A program made the translations under genes and the position numbers. From assembly GCA_036250225.1 (NCBI GenBank), contig JAPZLL010000011.1, positions 1,116,001-1,180,000 on the forward strand: a DNA stretch of 64,000 nt, written 5' to 3'. Source of the stretch: Cercophora sp. LCS_1. Its lineage: Eukaryota; Ascomycota; Sordariomycetes; Sordariales; Lasiosphaeriaceae. Under the pieces are notes generated by a model that saw nothing but the letters and a program-made list of their open reading frames with translations, did no database searches and was not told the DNA's origin. Within the stretch, counting starts at the first letter, position 1. Each line of letters opens with the position of its first letter. This document shows positions 11,535-23,175 of this stretch, in pieces.

Positions 11535-13564
11535 ATGGCTGCGACAGCCTTTTGTTGTGCCAACATCGACGCCCATGGCGGCAACTGCACTGGCAGCGGC
11601 ACCCTTGCCTGCAATGACTGCCGTTTGGTTCTCGTATGTTCCTCCAGTTCCCGTTGACCTCCGTTTGTCTAATCCAGATAGTACTGCACTCCAGCTTGCC
11701 AGAAGCTTCACTGGCCCCAGCACAAGCGCGATTGCAAGTCACCCTTGATGAAGGCATCCTGGAAGCCTGCCTGGGTGCTTGAACATCGCTTGCCGGCTTT
11801 TGTTGGCAATGGCCCAATGAACTCCCACTTTGGAGCCCCCAAGTTTCTCTGGGGAAACGTCCCTGCCATTGACATTGTCAAGGTCGGCGACAATGAGGGC
11901 GAGACATTCCCAGGCCCTCTGAATCTCTTGTTTGCAGGTAAGACATGGTTTCTTTCATCTTACCTTCAGCAGTGCCCTTCATGGAATGTACATCGTCCAT
12001 TCATCACTGATGGTTTGTAGCATCTGGTGATCTCCGCAACGTCATCGAGTCCATCGCCAACATTCCCGCTGGTTACACGGGTGACATCAACGTGCACATC
12101 AACGACCACGAAATCACCATCGTAGCCCGCAACGTCATCATTCTCTTGATCTTCCTGACCGTGGATGATTCCAGCATCGCTGCCGAACACGCCCTCCACG
12201 TATTCTATTCGGCCTTCCTGACTAAGGCCTGCTACGATGTCCTGCAGACCAAAGTCAAGCCTTTGGTCCAGGATGTCTGGTCCAAGATCCAGAGCCGGCC
12301 CTTGAACGCCGTTTTAGGCAAGACATGGGAATTTGGTGGATGCAAGATCCGCGTCGTCCTGACCAAGGGCGCTTGGCGTGCCTTGCTCTCCCTTCTTGAC
12401 CTTCCCAGCAACATCACTAAGAAAGCCTCTCAGACCGCTCGCGATGCCGTCGTCAGCGCTCCCACCCGTGTCGACTATGTCGATCGCCACCTCATGAAGC
12501 AAACGCCTCCCCAACGGGTCAGCATAAAGAAGTTTCGCCAGGATGGCATTCTTCTCCCCTTTGGCGCGAGTCGATCCGACTTCACCATCCCTAACCCGTT
12601 TGTTGTCTCGCGCCCCATCATCTCCAAAGAGAAACTCACAAAGAGGCAGGACCTTCTTCCAGAAGCCTGGCGAGTGGCCCATGATGGACAATTCCGACCC
12701 CAGGGCTGGATGGTGCCGCAAGCAAATCCAAGCCGGCTACCCCAGACCGGCCACCAACGACATCTACGGCATGCTGCACTACCACATCACTACAACCTTT
12801 GCCCAGTTCCACGCCAAGCTGCGCGCCAACCCGGTGTCTTTCGTCTTCACTAAGGTTGAAGCCGACACTCTTGGCCACCACGTGGGCGACATGAAGTTTG
12901 CCCGTATCGAGGTTCCTCTCCCTTCTGTCGCTTTCCATTTTTTTTGGCTCCCCTCTCTAACTCTTGTCAAAACAGACAGCCAACATCGCAGACAACTTCT
13001 ACCTCGGTCTCCCCATGACAGCCACCGTCTTTGGCCGCCTCCTCCAGTCCCCGACCGAGAACCCGCATGCGACTCTCATCATGTCCTTCATGAACGCAGC
13101 CAAGGAGATGCTCTACGCGTCAGGCATGGATGACCATCCGCTCATAGTGGAGCGGAATATGAAGCTGGCCGCCCAATACCTCCCGCCTGCTCCGCAACCG
13201 GGCCCGGTTGAGGTGTTTAGAATCTTGTCGGCGTGCGACCTGGTGTGGGACTTTGAGGCGTGCTTCAACGCGTGTGTTACTCTCTACTTTCCATGTCCCT
13301 TCTGTGCTTTGAGTGCTGATCAGCGCAATTTTGAACAGATTCCTCGACCACTTCCGACTGGACGAGCTCTCCACCAACGCAGGCGTGGAGATCAAGGAGC
13401 AGCACACCGTCGTCGAGCCCTGGCCGTTGCGGTTCGAGTGTACCGCGCCCACGCCGGAGAAGAAAAAGGAGTTTTGCGAACTGTTGGCTTCGCATCACAC
13501 GGGCGTGGAGCGCTATGTTGAGTGGCAGGTCAAGAGGGATGTCGTGGCCGAGGATGTTGATTGA
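11535..13564 (+). CDS. MYND zinc finger / DUF4470 protein (one apparent frame slip)
   Basis: Exons 11535-11633, 11682-11937, 12021-12911, 12976-13271 and 13339-13564, all with GT-AG introns and consistent phases. The N-terminus is a MYND zinc finger (CCANIDAHGG, CNDCRLVL, then YCTPACQKLHWPQHKRDC); the intron at 11634 sits between its zinc-binding halves. DUF4470 follows: SGDLRNVIESIANIPAGYTG, then HINDHEITIVARNVIILL. The C-terminal part reads WPMMDNSDPRAGW, NDIYGMLHYHI and PHATLIMSFMNA, as in the family. Between LTKR and TFFQKPGEWPMMD (near 12640-12650) the reading frame changes by one base with no plausible intron. Members are common in fungi and functionally uncharacterised; a protein-binding role is inferred from MYND. 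Confidence 0.8.
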
Positions 13565-14556
13565 CTATCCCTTATCCCCATCATCGCTTTGATGGTGGCT
13601 ACCTACCTATGGAGCATGATCAGAGGGTAGGGGTCACGAAAGATATTTTCCGGTGGCTTGGTGGTTTCCGGGTTTGGTGTTGGATGCATGGGATCTCAAT
13701 CCCGGTGTCATCGACTGCAATGTCCTGATGAGGCGCTTATATCACATTCTTGGCGGACAGGTTGAGATTGGGAAGCGGCCGCTTGTGCCTTATCCATGAC
13801 ATGGGTGAAAGGAGACGCCCCTTTTGTGTGTCCGTGTGTGTTTCCAGTGACCTCTTGCGGTGAAGATATGGCCGAGTATTCCACCCTGTGATTGTTCTTG
13901 CAATCCTGGGACCTTGACCTTGAGACAAGCGCGCTTTGTCAGTTTGTTTTTGTTTTTGATATACTCAGTTGAGCTTGGAGGACCTATAGGGCCTGCGACG
14001 CGGCAGGGCTAAGACGGGGAGGAGAAACGCCTATGGATGGAGAACATAGACTCTACCGACCCTGTGTCATCCATACAGTATCGGGAAAGCTGAAATTGCG
14101 CTACGCACGCACGCGGAGAAGACATGGGGAGCTGCAGACTCAACGCGGAGAAGATGATCCCGGTCGGCTACAAGCGGTAACAAGAGCGAGCTCAGTCAGG
14201 TAGGGAAGCAAGTTCCAGCCAATGTCCATTAACTCTCCTGGCCGCCGCCCTTGAAATATCCCTACACAGTGACCATGGCGCTGGCACCACAAGAACATGG
14301 GTGACTCCCAAGATCCAGGCGGAGGAAGACAAACGGAGTAACAATTCCCAGGATAAAAGGAAAGCCTCACGCCGTCGACATATCATTTTCACCACCTTCA
14401 TCATCACGCACTCTCATCCTCATCCTCATCCTCATCCTCATCCTCATCCAAGTCCAAGTCCAAGTCTAAGTCCAACTCAATACACTTATTCCGGTACGTA
14501 TCATCCCCCAGTCCTACCACATCTCAAACATCACTGACCAACCCACCCAGCAAAGA
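13565..14556. other. Intergenic region and 5' leader of the secreted cysteine-rich gene
   Basis: No coding signal was seen in the first 800 bp. The last 150 bp form the likely 5' UTR of the next gene: a CCTCAT microsatellite, a CCAAGT microsatellite, and a probable leader intron (GTACGT near 14494, branch CTGAC, acceptor CCCAG) ending just before CAAAGAATG. Confidence 0.5.
14411..14477 (+). repeat. CCTCAT and CCAAGT hexamer microsatellites
   Basis: About six tandem CCTCAT units are followed directly by about five CCAAGT-like units, immediately upstream of the small secreted protein gene. Both strings are purine-poor on the coding strand and likely lie in the transcribed leader. Confidence 0.85.
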
Positions 14557-14892
14557 ATGCGTTTCCCACTCTTCGCCCTCACGGCCCTCATCCCAGCCGT
14601 CCTGGCAGACTACATGATCATCAGCCGCTGCAACTGCGCCGGCATTGCGCCCGCGCAATCATGCGAGACGTGCGCCTACTGGTACTCGTACTTTGGCTCG
14701 CACCAGGTCCCGCACCAGGACGGCTGCCACAGCAGCTTGGCCGTGCCGTTTATGCAAACGCTGTGCATCGACTATTCCTAGGCTAGGGCCCATTTCTTCT
14801 TTTACAACCAGGGCAAGCGCTGCTTGGAGCGGACCGTGAATAGTCCGGCTTGGGGATATTCTGAGTGGCATGAAGTCACATGCTGGTGGTAA
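14557..14892 (+). pseudogene. Small secreted cysteine-rich protein interrupted by an in-frame TAG
   Basis: The first ORF (74 codons, to the TAG at 14779-14781) has a clean signal peptide (MRFPLFALTALIPAVLA) and six cysteines (RCNC, SCETC, GC, LC). Directly after the TAG the same frame stays open for 36 codons and reads like protein: AHFFFYNQGKRCLERTVN, then EWHEVTCWW and TAA. It adds two cysteines, making an even eight. I infer an ancestral protein of about 111 aa, similar to effector-like secreted proteins. The TAG could come from CAG by a C-to-T change, be a sequence error, or be a real early stop leaving a 74-aa protein. No catalytic motif is visible. Confidence 0.66.
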
Positions 14893-15361
14893 TTTGAGAT
14901 GTGTTATGGGGTATGGGGCTAGGAAAGAGTTGAGGGTGTATTAAAGGGGCGGGGACCTGTGGCGGGCGCTACCTTTAGTGGGAGGGGGGGCACTCGCCCG
15001 TCTCAATTAGTACCCGAACACGCAATGGATTCCGTGCACATCATTTCGGGTTCGCGCTCGACAGTTGATCTCGGGTCACAACCAATCGTGGTGAATTTTC
15101 GGTTGGTGAGAGGACGATCAATCAACCATGGTCGAATTTTATTACCCGTCTTTGCCGCCGGCTGCACCGTTCTGCTGGGACGGAATTGCGTGTTGATAAC
15201 GCTGTTGGTTTCGGCGTCAAATTTAGCATGCAGCGGGATGGGTCGCCTTCAGGTCTAGACTTTTATTTCTAGACTGACTTGCATCGAGCCTATGTCCTTG
15301 CCTAGATAACTCGCCTAGTTCGGCCTGTCCCCGTCACCACATAGACACACCAATCCACCAC

Positions 15362-16819
15362 ATGATGCAGGGAGCACACCAGCAGCAAGCACCGAGGGCC
15401 ATTACGCTGGTCTTCGTTTACTTGTTTCTTCTGGGCGCCGTTTCTGCTATCGAATGCAGCGGAGGTCCCTCGCCCTTCGTCATCACAACACAGTCGGATG
15501 CAGACAGTCTACAGGAATGTATCGATGTCGATCTCTCGGCCAGGGAACAAAGAAAGATCGGCTACCAGGGGAATGTTGTCATTTCTCCCTTAGCAAGCGG
15601 CACCATTAATCTTACTTGGTACGACTACGTCAATGGGAGTTTGCTGGCCGAAAACGCCCCCTCGCTCCAACAACTCTATCTCTTGCCCAGTCCCGACCAG
15701 TGGGCCACTGCTGGCTTTCAGGCCGTCACGGTCAAGAACCTCTCCGGCCTTACTACCTTTGGCTATTCCACGTTCCACAGGGGGACTGTGACGGTTCTTC
15801 GCGACCTCCCGCGCCTGGAAGAGTTGATCCTTGCCGGCTTTGGCTTCAACCAGCCCACCGACCTGGAATTAGTTAACTTACCCCGCATCAGAGAAATCCT
15901 CCCGCGAGACTTTGGAGCCACCAACGTCGCACGAAACCTGACTATCCGCAACGTCGGCCTGTTGTCGGTCAACAGGTTCCTCTCGGCCGGCACGGGCATG
16001 GGCGGGTCAAAATACACAATCGAGGAAATCCCCTACGTTCAGCAGCTCGCAACGCGCGCATACCCAGGAACAGACCTTCATCTCACCGGCAACGAAAACG
16101 TGTCTGTGGTCTTCAACTGCTCCCACTGCATCGGCGGTTCGTCTTCGGGGTTCCAGTTCGACTTCACTTACCTCCCGAACCTCACTCTATCCGGGATATC
16201 ATCTCTTTCCAGAACGCGAGCCGGTCCCGGAAGCTTTAACAACCTCAGGCTTAGTGCGTTACGCGTTGCCAACAGCCCTCGTCTCGCCGTTCTTCCACTC
16301 GACGTTGAGGACCTTTCGGACCTCACCGTCGAGTACAACTCCGGGCTTGAAGCAATCCGGCTCAACTCAAGCGCGGCCAACTTTAGCTGGTCTGGTATCT
16401 CGATCCGCGGGAATGATGCGCTGCGCATGAAATCCGCCATCAGCGACGGCAGCCCGAGCGCTCTGCAGTCGACGTTTTTCTGGCCCAACCGAAATGTTTC
16501 GTCCATGGTGTTTGATGGAGATTTCGACGATGAGTTTTTCCAGCCTTTTATCGATCGAGGAAAGGATCCGTCCAAGCGGCCCATTGTGCTGAGCAAGTTT
16601 GTTGTTTGGTCACGCTCGGAATTTGGTTTCACCAATTGTTCGGCGCTCAACGAGCTGCGGAGGGCGGGGGTCTTGAAGGGAGAGTATTTTTGTAATGGAA
16701 AGACGGTACCCGATGAGAGTGGCGCTAGGGACATTCTGGGACGTGGTTTAGTGCATGTTTTGCTCTGGGCTGCTACGGGTTGGCTTTTGTTTGGGCTTGT
16801 GGCTGGGCTTGGAACATAA
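15362..16819 (+). CDS. Ecm33/Sps2-like GPI-anchored cell-surface protein
   Basis: A single-exon 485-aa protein. An N-terminal signal peptide (ITLVFVYLFLLGAVSA) is followed by a mature start with cysteine (IECSGG). The middle has receptor L-domain-like repeats of short beta segments (LPRLEELILAGFGF, LELVNLPRIREI, LPNLTLSGISSL), as in fungal Ecm33 proteins, with many NxS/T glycosylation sites. The C-terminus is hydrophobic (LVHVLLWAATGWLLFGLVAGLG), fitting a GPI-attachment signal. Members take part in cell-wall integrity; here that is inferred from architecture. The next ATG, two codons in (MQG), could also be the start. Confidence 0.78.
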   Translation: MMQGAHQQQAPRAITLVFVYLFLLGAVSAIECSGGPSPFVITTQSDADSLQECIDVDLSAREQRKIGYQGNVVISPLASGTINLTWYDYVNGSLLAENAPSLQQLYLLPSPDQWATAGFQAVTVKNLSGLTTFGYSTFHRGTVTVLRDLPRLEELILAGFGFNQPTDLELVNLPRIREILPRDFGATNVARNLTIRNVGLLSVNRFLSAGTGMGGSKYTIEEIPYVQQLATRAYPGTDLHLTGNENVSVVFNCSHCIGGSSSGFQFDFTYLPNLTLSGISSLSRTRAGPGSFNNLRLSALRVANSPRLAVLPLDVEDLSDLTVEYNSGLEAIRLNSSAANFSWSGISIRGNDALRMKSAISDGSPSALQSTFFWPNRNVSSMVFDGDFDDEFFQPFIDRGKDPSKRPIVLSKFVVWSRSEFGFTNCSALNELRRAGVLKGEYFCNGKTVPDESGARDILGRGLVHVLLWAATGWLLFGLVAGLGT

Positions 16820-17980
16820 TTCTGTATTGCTATGAGTGGACAGGTATTGCCTGATCCCGAGCAAGTGTAGGCTTCTCTCCGACCAAAGACACTGGGTAGA
16901 AAGGATGGAAAGCGGCTGCAACAGGTTAATTGCAGTACTCATAAGAAGTGCCTCTCCCTGAATTGCAAGATCTGTGTAGTGCCTGGAATTACCCATGGGT
17001 ACCCATGGGTTTGTGGTAATCAATGTGGTAATATTAGGGTGGTGATATAATTTGTTTTTAACTATTCTACTAATAAAAATATTTTATATTAAAAATGTTA
17101 ATATGTTACTTTTTGATGATGTGCAATTTTAAAACAAACTTTTCACCCATTTCCACATTTTAAAATTATCTCCTAATACCCCCCCATCAGTATTAGGATG
17201 TAATGTGTAAAAATAAATAGCCTAGGGGGTTATAAATTATTACGGAAAAAGTATTTAATGGAATACTTTGTGGCAAACGCCTTATAAGGGGAGTTAAAGA
17301 AATATAAAAGTGTTTAAAAATATTAAAAACAGTTTAAATAACAAGCTAGATATAGGTAATAGTAACTATAATAACTAATATATTATATTTGGATCTGGAT
17401 TCATCAAAATGTGAGCCAATACATATATAAATCAATATATATATATTAATTTATATATTAGTTACCACATTTTTTACCACATATATTTATACTTAAACTA
17501 TTACTTAGAGGACTAAATATACGTCTATATTATTATACACATTATTATATTTATTATTATAATTGATGGGTACCCATGGGTGGGTAATTCCAGGCACTAG
17601 ATCTGTGCCCCCACGGCTTCTACTATCTTTGGAAGCGTGGCTACGCAAAGTCGTATTTAGCTTCCCAATATTAATATAGTATGATCACAAGACCAGGACA
17701 AAGATTGCTCAACAGAAATCCTTGGAAGAGCAAATAAATAAATAAAAAACGTATGAAACTGTAAAAATAATTAAATATATCCATAGCTGTATTGCATAAT
17801 AATTAATCGGGCATTTCCGGCATTACTGCCTCTAGCTGAGATTTGCGCAGATTCGCCGTTGACACCGATGGACTAATAAGACGCACATGGCGTGAGTGAC
17901 CAGAGATAAGCCCACCGCGTGAATTTTGGTGGTTCATCAGAAGGTGATCAGCTGAAAAGCACGTTGCAGCACCGGATCTG
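16820..17980. other. AT-rich intergenic region containing a MITE
   Basis: A long gene-free stretch. Most of it is the AT-rich mobile element listed separately (16977-17598). The flanks are also AT-rich compared with the rest of the window, notably 17680-17800. Confidence 0.7.
16977..17598. mobile_element. Non-autonomous MITE-like element with 18-bp terminal inverted repeats
   Basis: The ends are inverted copies of AGTGCCTGGAATTACCCA (left 16978-16995; right complement ending at 17598). Both are followed by palindromic GGGTACCC-type subterminal sequence. The 9-bp sequence AGATCTGTG sits directly outside both ends (16968-16976 and 17599-17607), a perfect target-site duplication. The interior is strongly AT-rich and has no ORF, so the element is non-autonomous. 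A 9-bp duplication fits Mutator-like elements; a TA dinucleotide inside the flank also allows a Tc1/mariner reading, but the 9-bp match is stronger. It contrasts sharply in base composition with flanking genes, which could reflect RIP. Confidence 0.87.
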
Positions 17981-19483
17981 ATGCTTGGTGCGGAACACTA
18001 CCCCTGTCATGCAATCGCTCAGTCGACATTTATCAACATTCCTGATCCAAGGCTAGAACAAAATCAAATCACCGCAATATCCAAGTTCATTGCTAACTAC
18101 CTACTCCCCAGAGAAACGAAAACCCCGAAAACACCACACATGGACGGACTTCGAAGACTCGCAAAATTCCCTCGATCCGCCATCACCGTCCAAACCCCGC
18201 CGTCATCCTTCGCAGCCATCTCCATCACGAAAAGAGGCCACGACCAGGTCCTATCGTAGTACCACCTTGGTGAGGATGAGCTCGTGACATTTCTTCAGGG
18301 TCGCCAAGCCTAGGGCCAGCAAGATGATGACCACGTCCGTGTTGTTTGGATTCCTGCAGACACGTCCTCGAGCATGAGTCTTTCTCACACAACATTCGAC
18401 ATGCTATTACACGCATTAAAGGCAGATCCGTGGGTCGAACATCTCATCCGGGCACGAGCATACGGCTTCCGCCGCACCGGTAACCCAACCACAACATACT
18501 TCCTCGAGGCCAGTAGCTTTACTGCAATATGGACCTGTTGCCAAGGGGACGGACTGTCAAAGGCACGATGTATCGTTTTTGACACCAGCAGTGCACCCCA
18601 AGCTTGGCCACGCTCTTCGCCTTCCCCTCTCCGCACCGGGCAAAAGCCCGCCCTGGCAGAATATTTGGGTATCTTCAAAGACGAATCCGCCTCACCACTG
18701 TTCCTCCCCTCCACCTTCGCGACCATGGTCCTACATAACAGACAAGGCAGATTGTCAAACATCTGGGGCGCTATTCGGACAGTAGAGTCGAAAACAGGCC
18801 ACGGATCCTATATCAGTAACCAGCTCGATCCCATCACCCATCTAGCAGCCGATCTTGGAGCCTCACTCAACTCCGTCGCGAATACCGTGAGACTCGTCCA
18901 GGTTATTGAGGACGTCTTCGGTTACATCCAACACGCAATCGAGGATACGGACAGGTTGGAGACAAAGTTGAACAAAGAGGTGGGAGCAAGCAACCACAAC
19001 ATCCTAGCTGCTACGACGGTCCTCCAGCGGGAGTGCGCAAGCATCAGAGGCCAGTGCCAGTACTACGACGTGCGGATACGCAGTCAGTCATCAGTAGTGA
19101 GCCCAATCCATCCCCTCTTGGGCCATTATGAGATGGGTTTCTGATGTCTCTAGCTCTTCTCGTTCCTTAGTCACCAAGACAACGAAGTGAACGCGGGCCT
19201 CGCAAATGCAAGCAAACGGCTGGCAGAGGCTGCTCAGCAGGATAGCTCTTCTATGAAGACTGTTGCCGTTATTACCATGGCGTTTCTGCCAGCGGCGTTC
19301 TTTGCGGCGTTGTTCTCAATGCCAGCCTTGGGATGGAACGAGCCGGCAAAATTTGGGACATACTGGACCTTCACGGTCCCAACTACACTCGTCACGTTTG
19401 CCCTCTGGACGTATCTCACACAGTATGAACAGGCCCGTAAAACGATCCGGTCGCTTCTTGGTAGCACAGATAGCCCGCCATAG
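17981..19483 (+). pseudogene. CorA-like transmembrane protein gene with two in-frame TAG codons
   Basis: One frame runs from 17981 (or the ATG at 18140) through TAG at 18257-18259 and TAG at 18311-18313 to 19096. It then crosses a 57-bp phase-0 intron (GTGAGC...CTCTAG, 19097-19153) and ends at 19483. Coding-like sequence is continuous across both stops: HDQVLS-stop-YHLGEDELVTFLQ, then stop-GQQDDDHVRVVWIPAD. The C-terminal part is typical of fungal CorA-like proteins: NAGLANASKRLAEAAQQDSS, MKTVAVITMAFLPAAFFAALFSMP and a second membrane segment (TFTVPTTLVTFALWTYL). The canonical GMN motif of Mg2+ channels is not seen, so transport activity is doubtful even in the ancestor. A shorter functional protein starting at 18374 remains possible. 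Confidence 0.7.
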
Positions 19484-19597
19484 AGTGAGGCAGGAAATTG
19501 GGTGAGAGCCAGGAGTCCAACTCATGCCGGAAGAATGACGGCACGCTCTAATGCAGGGGCCTGAGGTTGTATATACTCAAGTGGGTGAGTGTCGCCT

Positions 19598-20300
19598 TTA
19601 GTCCCCAGCGCTATTGCCTTCACTTCGGTGTCTTGACACCCCGTGTCCTCCCGTAGTCCCTTCGTCCTCAGTTGCCGCGTTTTTCTTGCTTCTTGCCCGC
19701 CTCACCTGCCACCAGATCATCCAGATGCTGGGTATAGCAACCCCGATAGGAACAAGCGTGCCGATAAGAATTGTCTCCGCACGTGTTAGTCCCTCAGTTG
19801 GCGGTGGAGCGGGCGCTGGACTTGTGCTTTCCCCTGCAGGAGTTGAGCTTGTTTTGTTACCGATGGGAACGCTCGGCACATCGCACAGATCGATCGAGTA
19901 AGCCGCTATTGAGCCATTGCTGTTGTTGTAACAATGGTCGATCTGAGCGAATCCAAAGTTATTTGGCTTTTCTGGGCATGCTGGTTTTGCCGCTGGGTAA
20001 AGGGTCACTGTTGCCAGGCCTCAGCTTTCTGCAGAAACAACGAATGGGTTGCAACGGTGTGCACATACCGAGACAACCTGACTCAAGGTTCACGACCTTG
20101 AAGCTCACAGCCGCAGTGCCAAGTGTCGTTTGACATTCGCCTCTATAATTGCCCTCGAGGAAGGCAACCTGGTTCTTGCATTCAGTGTCGGTGAACAACA
20201 CCACTGCAATCGCCCTCGCAAAGGTTGTGATGCCGGTCAAAAGAAACACCACGGTTAGCAACATTGTGAACCAGCGTGCAAACCCCCTGAATGACGTCAA
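19598..20300 (-). CDS. Single-pass membrane protein, secreted N-terminal domain
   Basis: Two exons (20069-20300 and 19598-20007) are joined by a 61-bp phase-1 intron (GTATGT...CAACAG), giving 213 aa. A signal peptide or anchor (FTMLLTVVFLLTGITTFARA) is followed by an extracellular region with about eight cysteines (TECKN, GECQT, GCLV, PACPE, HCYNN, LCDVP). Then comes a Ser/Pro-rich stretch and a transmembrane helix (ETILIGTLVPIGVAIPSIWMIWW) with a basic stop-transfer (RRARSKK). The architecture resembles fungal sensor-like or Wsc-type proteins, though I do not recognise a named domain. A TATATA box at about 20334-20339 lies about 35 bp upstream on this strand. Function unknown. Confidence 0.72.
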
Positions 20301-22477
20301 GGTGTTTTGAAGGGGGGCAATGTCAGAGCGGGATATATACCTACCGATGGATGTCCGACGTGAGGCTGAAAAGTACTATATGTCGTTATGCAACCTTCTC
20401 AAGCGAGGGTCTAGACCTCCCATGCGATATAGCCTGTTCACGGTTTGGGGACTTCAGCACAGGAAGGGGAGCGATTGCGCAGGATGCAATAAACGGATCA
20501 TCAATCAAAACAGATATTTTTCTGCGGCTCGATCCTGGCCACGAGCTGTCGATGGACATTGAAAAGTGAACGCGGGCTTGGCAAGAACATTGCGCTTGTG
20601 TTTGACAGCAGGCCTCAATCAGGAGGCGTTGCACGCAGCGCTGCCTGTGTGGTAATAGCGTCGGCGAAAACGCGTTGAGTTCGAATAGTGATGCGTCTCG
20701 TGAGGGAATTGGCCCTGTTGCCTTCTTGTCTGCGGCGAATAGTCGACCTAAAATCAAGGAAGGTGTGAGCCGGCTGCATCCACGTGAGTGCAGTGTGGGG
20801 GTTTCTGCAGAGACTCGACTAGTGATGCATCAAGCCACGGGCCGAACCTGCCTTGACGAGCTCGTCTCGGCTCCTTCCCATCGACCAAACCGCCGCAATG
20901 AGCCGAAAATTCGATTGAAACGAGCGAGGACTCGGCAGGGCCGATCCGGATTAGCAAAGCTACTGCGACTTCGGCAACAAGGCCAAGTTGAACCACTGGC
21001 CCGTTTCGGCGATGACGATGACGATGCCCAACTTGCCCCTAAGACGGAGTGCGGCTCAATCCAGGTCTTGTACCCCGCAGACCCCGATGCCAAACAATAC
21101 TTCTCCATCACAGCAACTCCCCGCTGAGAACTGAATAGCGTCTACACCGACAAAGTCAGCAACCTCACCCGTGATTCTGGTCAAAGAACTCACCGGCTAA
21201 TTCCCCGCAACACATACTATGTGCTCCGGCTAAATTCTAGTTGGATGGTCACATCAAGGCCCACGTTGAGGCCTACAAACTGATTGGTGGATGGTGAACG
21301 ACATGTCGATGTTACTCAACATCAGCTCTCCATGCTCACCGCATCCGCGCTCCTAGATCGCCACGACCTTTTTGGCATTCTCTCGTGGTCCTGTCCCAAG
21401 AGCACGCCTCATCTCCCCGAGAGCCCGATTGGCATTGGGAGCCCTCTTCGGTCGCCCACTGCAGCAGAACCGAGATGACGCATTCAACAACCATCACCCC
21501 TCTTGACGTCCAAGCCAGGTACAGCCAAGGCGGATTGGAACCACCGCATCCGGCGGGAATGTCAACAAGCTTTGTAAACCTATGGACACCCTGCCATCCT
21601 GGAGGATATGCCCTGTCATGGGACAACCAGTTGAAAGCCAACAGGGGGGAATCAGCAAGAGCAATGCTTGCCGAGTCAAGATTAACAGCTCGTCATCCGT
21701 AATCATCGCGCAACAAGATCGCACACAATACCAAACCCAACTGCTCGGTCCTTCATCAACAACTGCGTTCGCGAAACCTCGCTCGCAATAAGGGAAGAAG
21801 CGAGGCGTCGTCCAAACCAGGTTCGCCAATGCCGAGCAAAGCCAAACCAAGAAGGGAAAGCATGGAAGATGGACTGCCGAAGGTCCAACTCCCAGGTCTC
21901 CGGTTACGACCTTGCAAGTGGTATTGCGCCAAGAACACATCCTTGGCATCGCCGCCTCCCTGTCCATCGACCATCCAACGGCCATAGTGGATCCCTGATT
22001 CACAAACAAAAGGCACAAATCAGAGCGGATGGCGACAAGAAACGTTGGCATGGCTGCGACTCCCCGCAATTTCGCGTCGGTCACCCGTCCACCAGAACCG
22101 GGTTTGCGCCTTCGACCCGGGCAGCATTGCCGCGTGCTCCGATTTGTGCGCGTCTGTGTTGAATCCACCTTGCCTGTTCCATTGGATGCCTTGCAATTCC
22201 CCCGTGAAGATTCTGGTCGGCTTCGAGTACTGGACAACGCCGGCTAGGCGCGCCACCGTGCCGTCGGACACGCCCCACGACGTCTTGGGCCAGCGTCATG
22301 GGATCGATGGATGCGACGGTGGCAGCCACGCAATCGGGACTTGGCTTCGGAAGGGAGAGCTACTGTGCACTGCCGTAATCATGACCGGGCATAAAAAGGG
22401 CCATTACAACCCAGCCTCGATCGTTTCTTTTCCGCTCCCCCAGCCCTCTCGCTCAACACCACGGGTATACCGCCAAG
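20301..22477. other. Long intergenic region, no supported gene
   Basis: This 2.2-kb stretch has several open frames (for example 20675-21127 plus, 150 codons; 21494-22237 minus, 247 codons). None shows a recognisable domain or introns, and their composition looks like antisense of GC-rich DNA. A TATAAAAAG box at about 22391 (GGGCATAAAAAGG) lies just upstream of the LPMO and is probably its promoter. Confidence 0.5.
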
Positions 22478-23080
22478 ATGAAGCTCAGCACCACCGCCGC
22501 GCTCCTGGCCGCCGCCGGGGCTCAAGCCCACTGTACGCCCCCCATCCCAATATTCAATTCAACCTCAAACCCCACCCGGTTCCCCTCCATCCCATCCCCC
22601 CCAGGACTAACAAACAACACACAAACAAACAGACACCTTCCCCGCCACAATCTACAACGGCGTCCGCTCCGCCGACTGGGAAACCGTCCGCACGACCGAG
22701 AACCGCTACTCCAACGGCCCCGTCACCGACGTCACCTCCCCCCTCATGACGTGCTACGAGCTGAACCCAGGCCAAGGCGCGCCCAAGACGCTCGACGTCA
22801 CGGCCGGCAGCAGCGTCACCTTTGCTACCGCGGGCATCTTCCACCCGGGCCCGCTGCACTTCTACCTCGCCAAGGTGCCCTCGGGCAAGACGGCGCAGAA
22901 CTTCGATGGCAAGGGCGCGGTGTGGCGCAAGATTTACCAGGATGGACCGAGCGGATTGGGGACTTCGAGTTTGAAGTGGCCTTCTGATAGTACGTTTTTG
23001 CCCCTTCTTCGTATCCTATCATTCATGATGGGGCTGCATTCATGACGTCTGCGAGATAAGAGATGATGGGGAAAAAAAAA

Positions 23081-23175
<95 letters not shown>

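Noticed and set aside
16977..17598. Tc1/mariner interpretation of the MITE, with TA duplication
   Set aside because: A TA does flank a slightly shorter version, but the 9-bp AGATCTGTG duplication is a far longer match and fits a Mutator-like element better.
20675..21127. 150-codon plus-strand ORF
   Set aside because: Low-complexity (DDDDD) and no recognisable family. A second frame nearby looks equally plausible, so it cannot be called.
21494..22237. 247-codon minus-strand ORF
   Set aside because: No domain, Arg/Ser/Cys-rich composition, and no introns or start context. It looks like chance open frame in GC-rich intergenic DNA.
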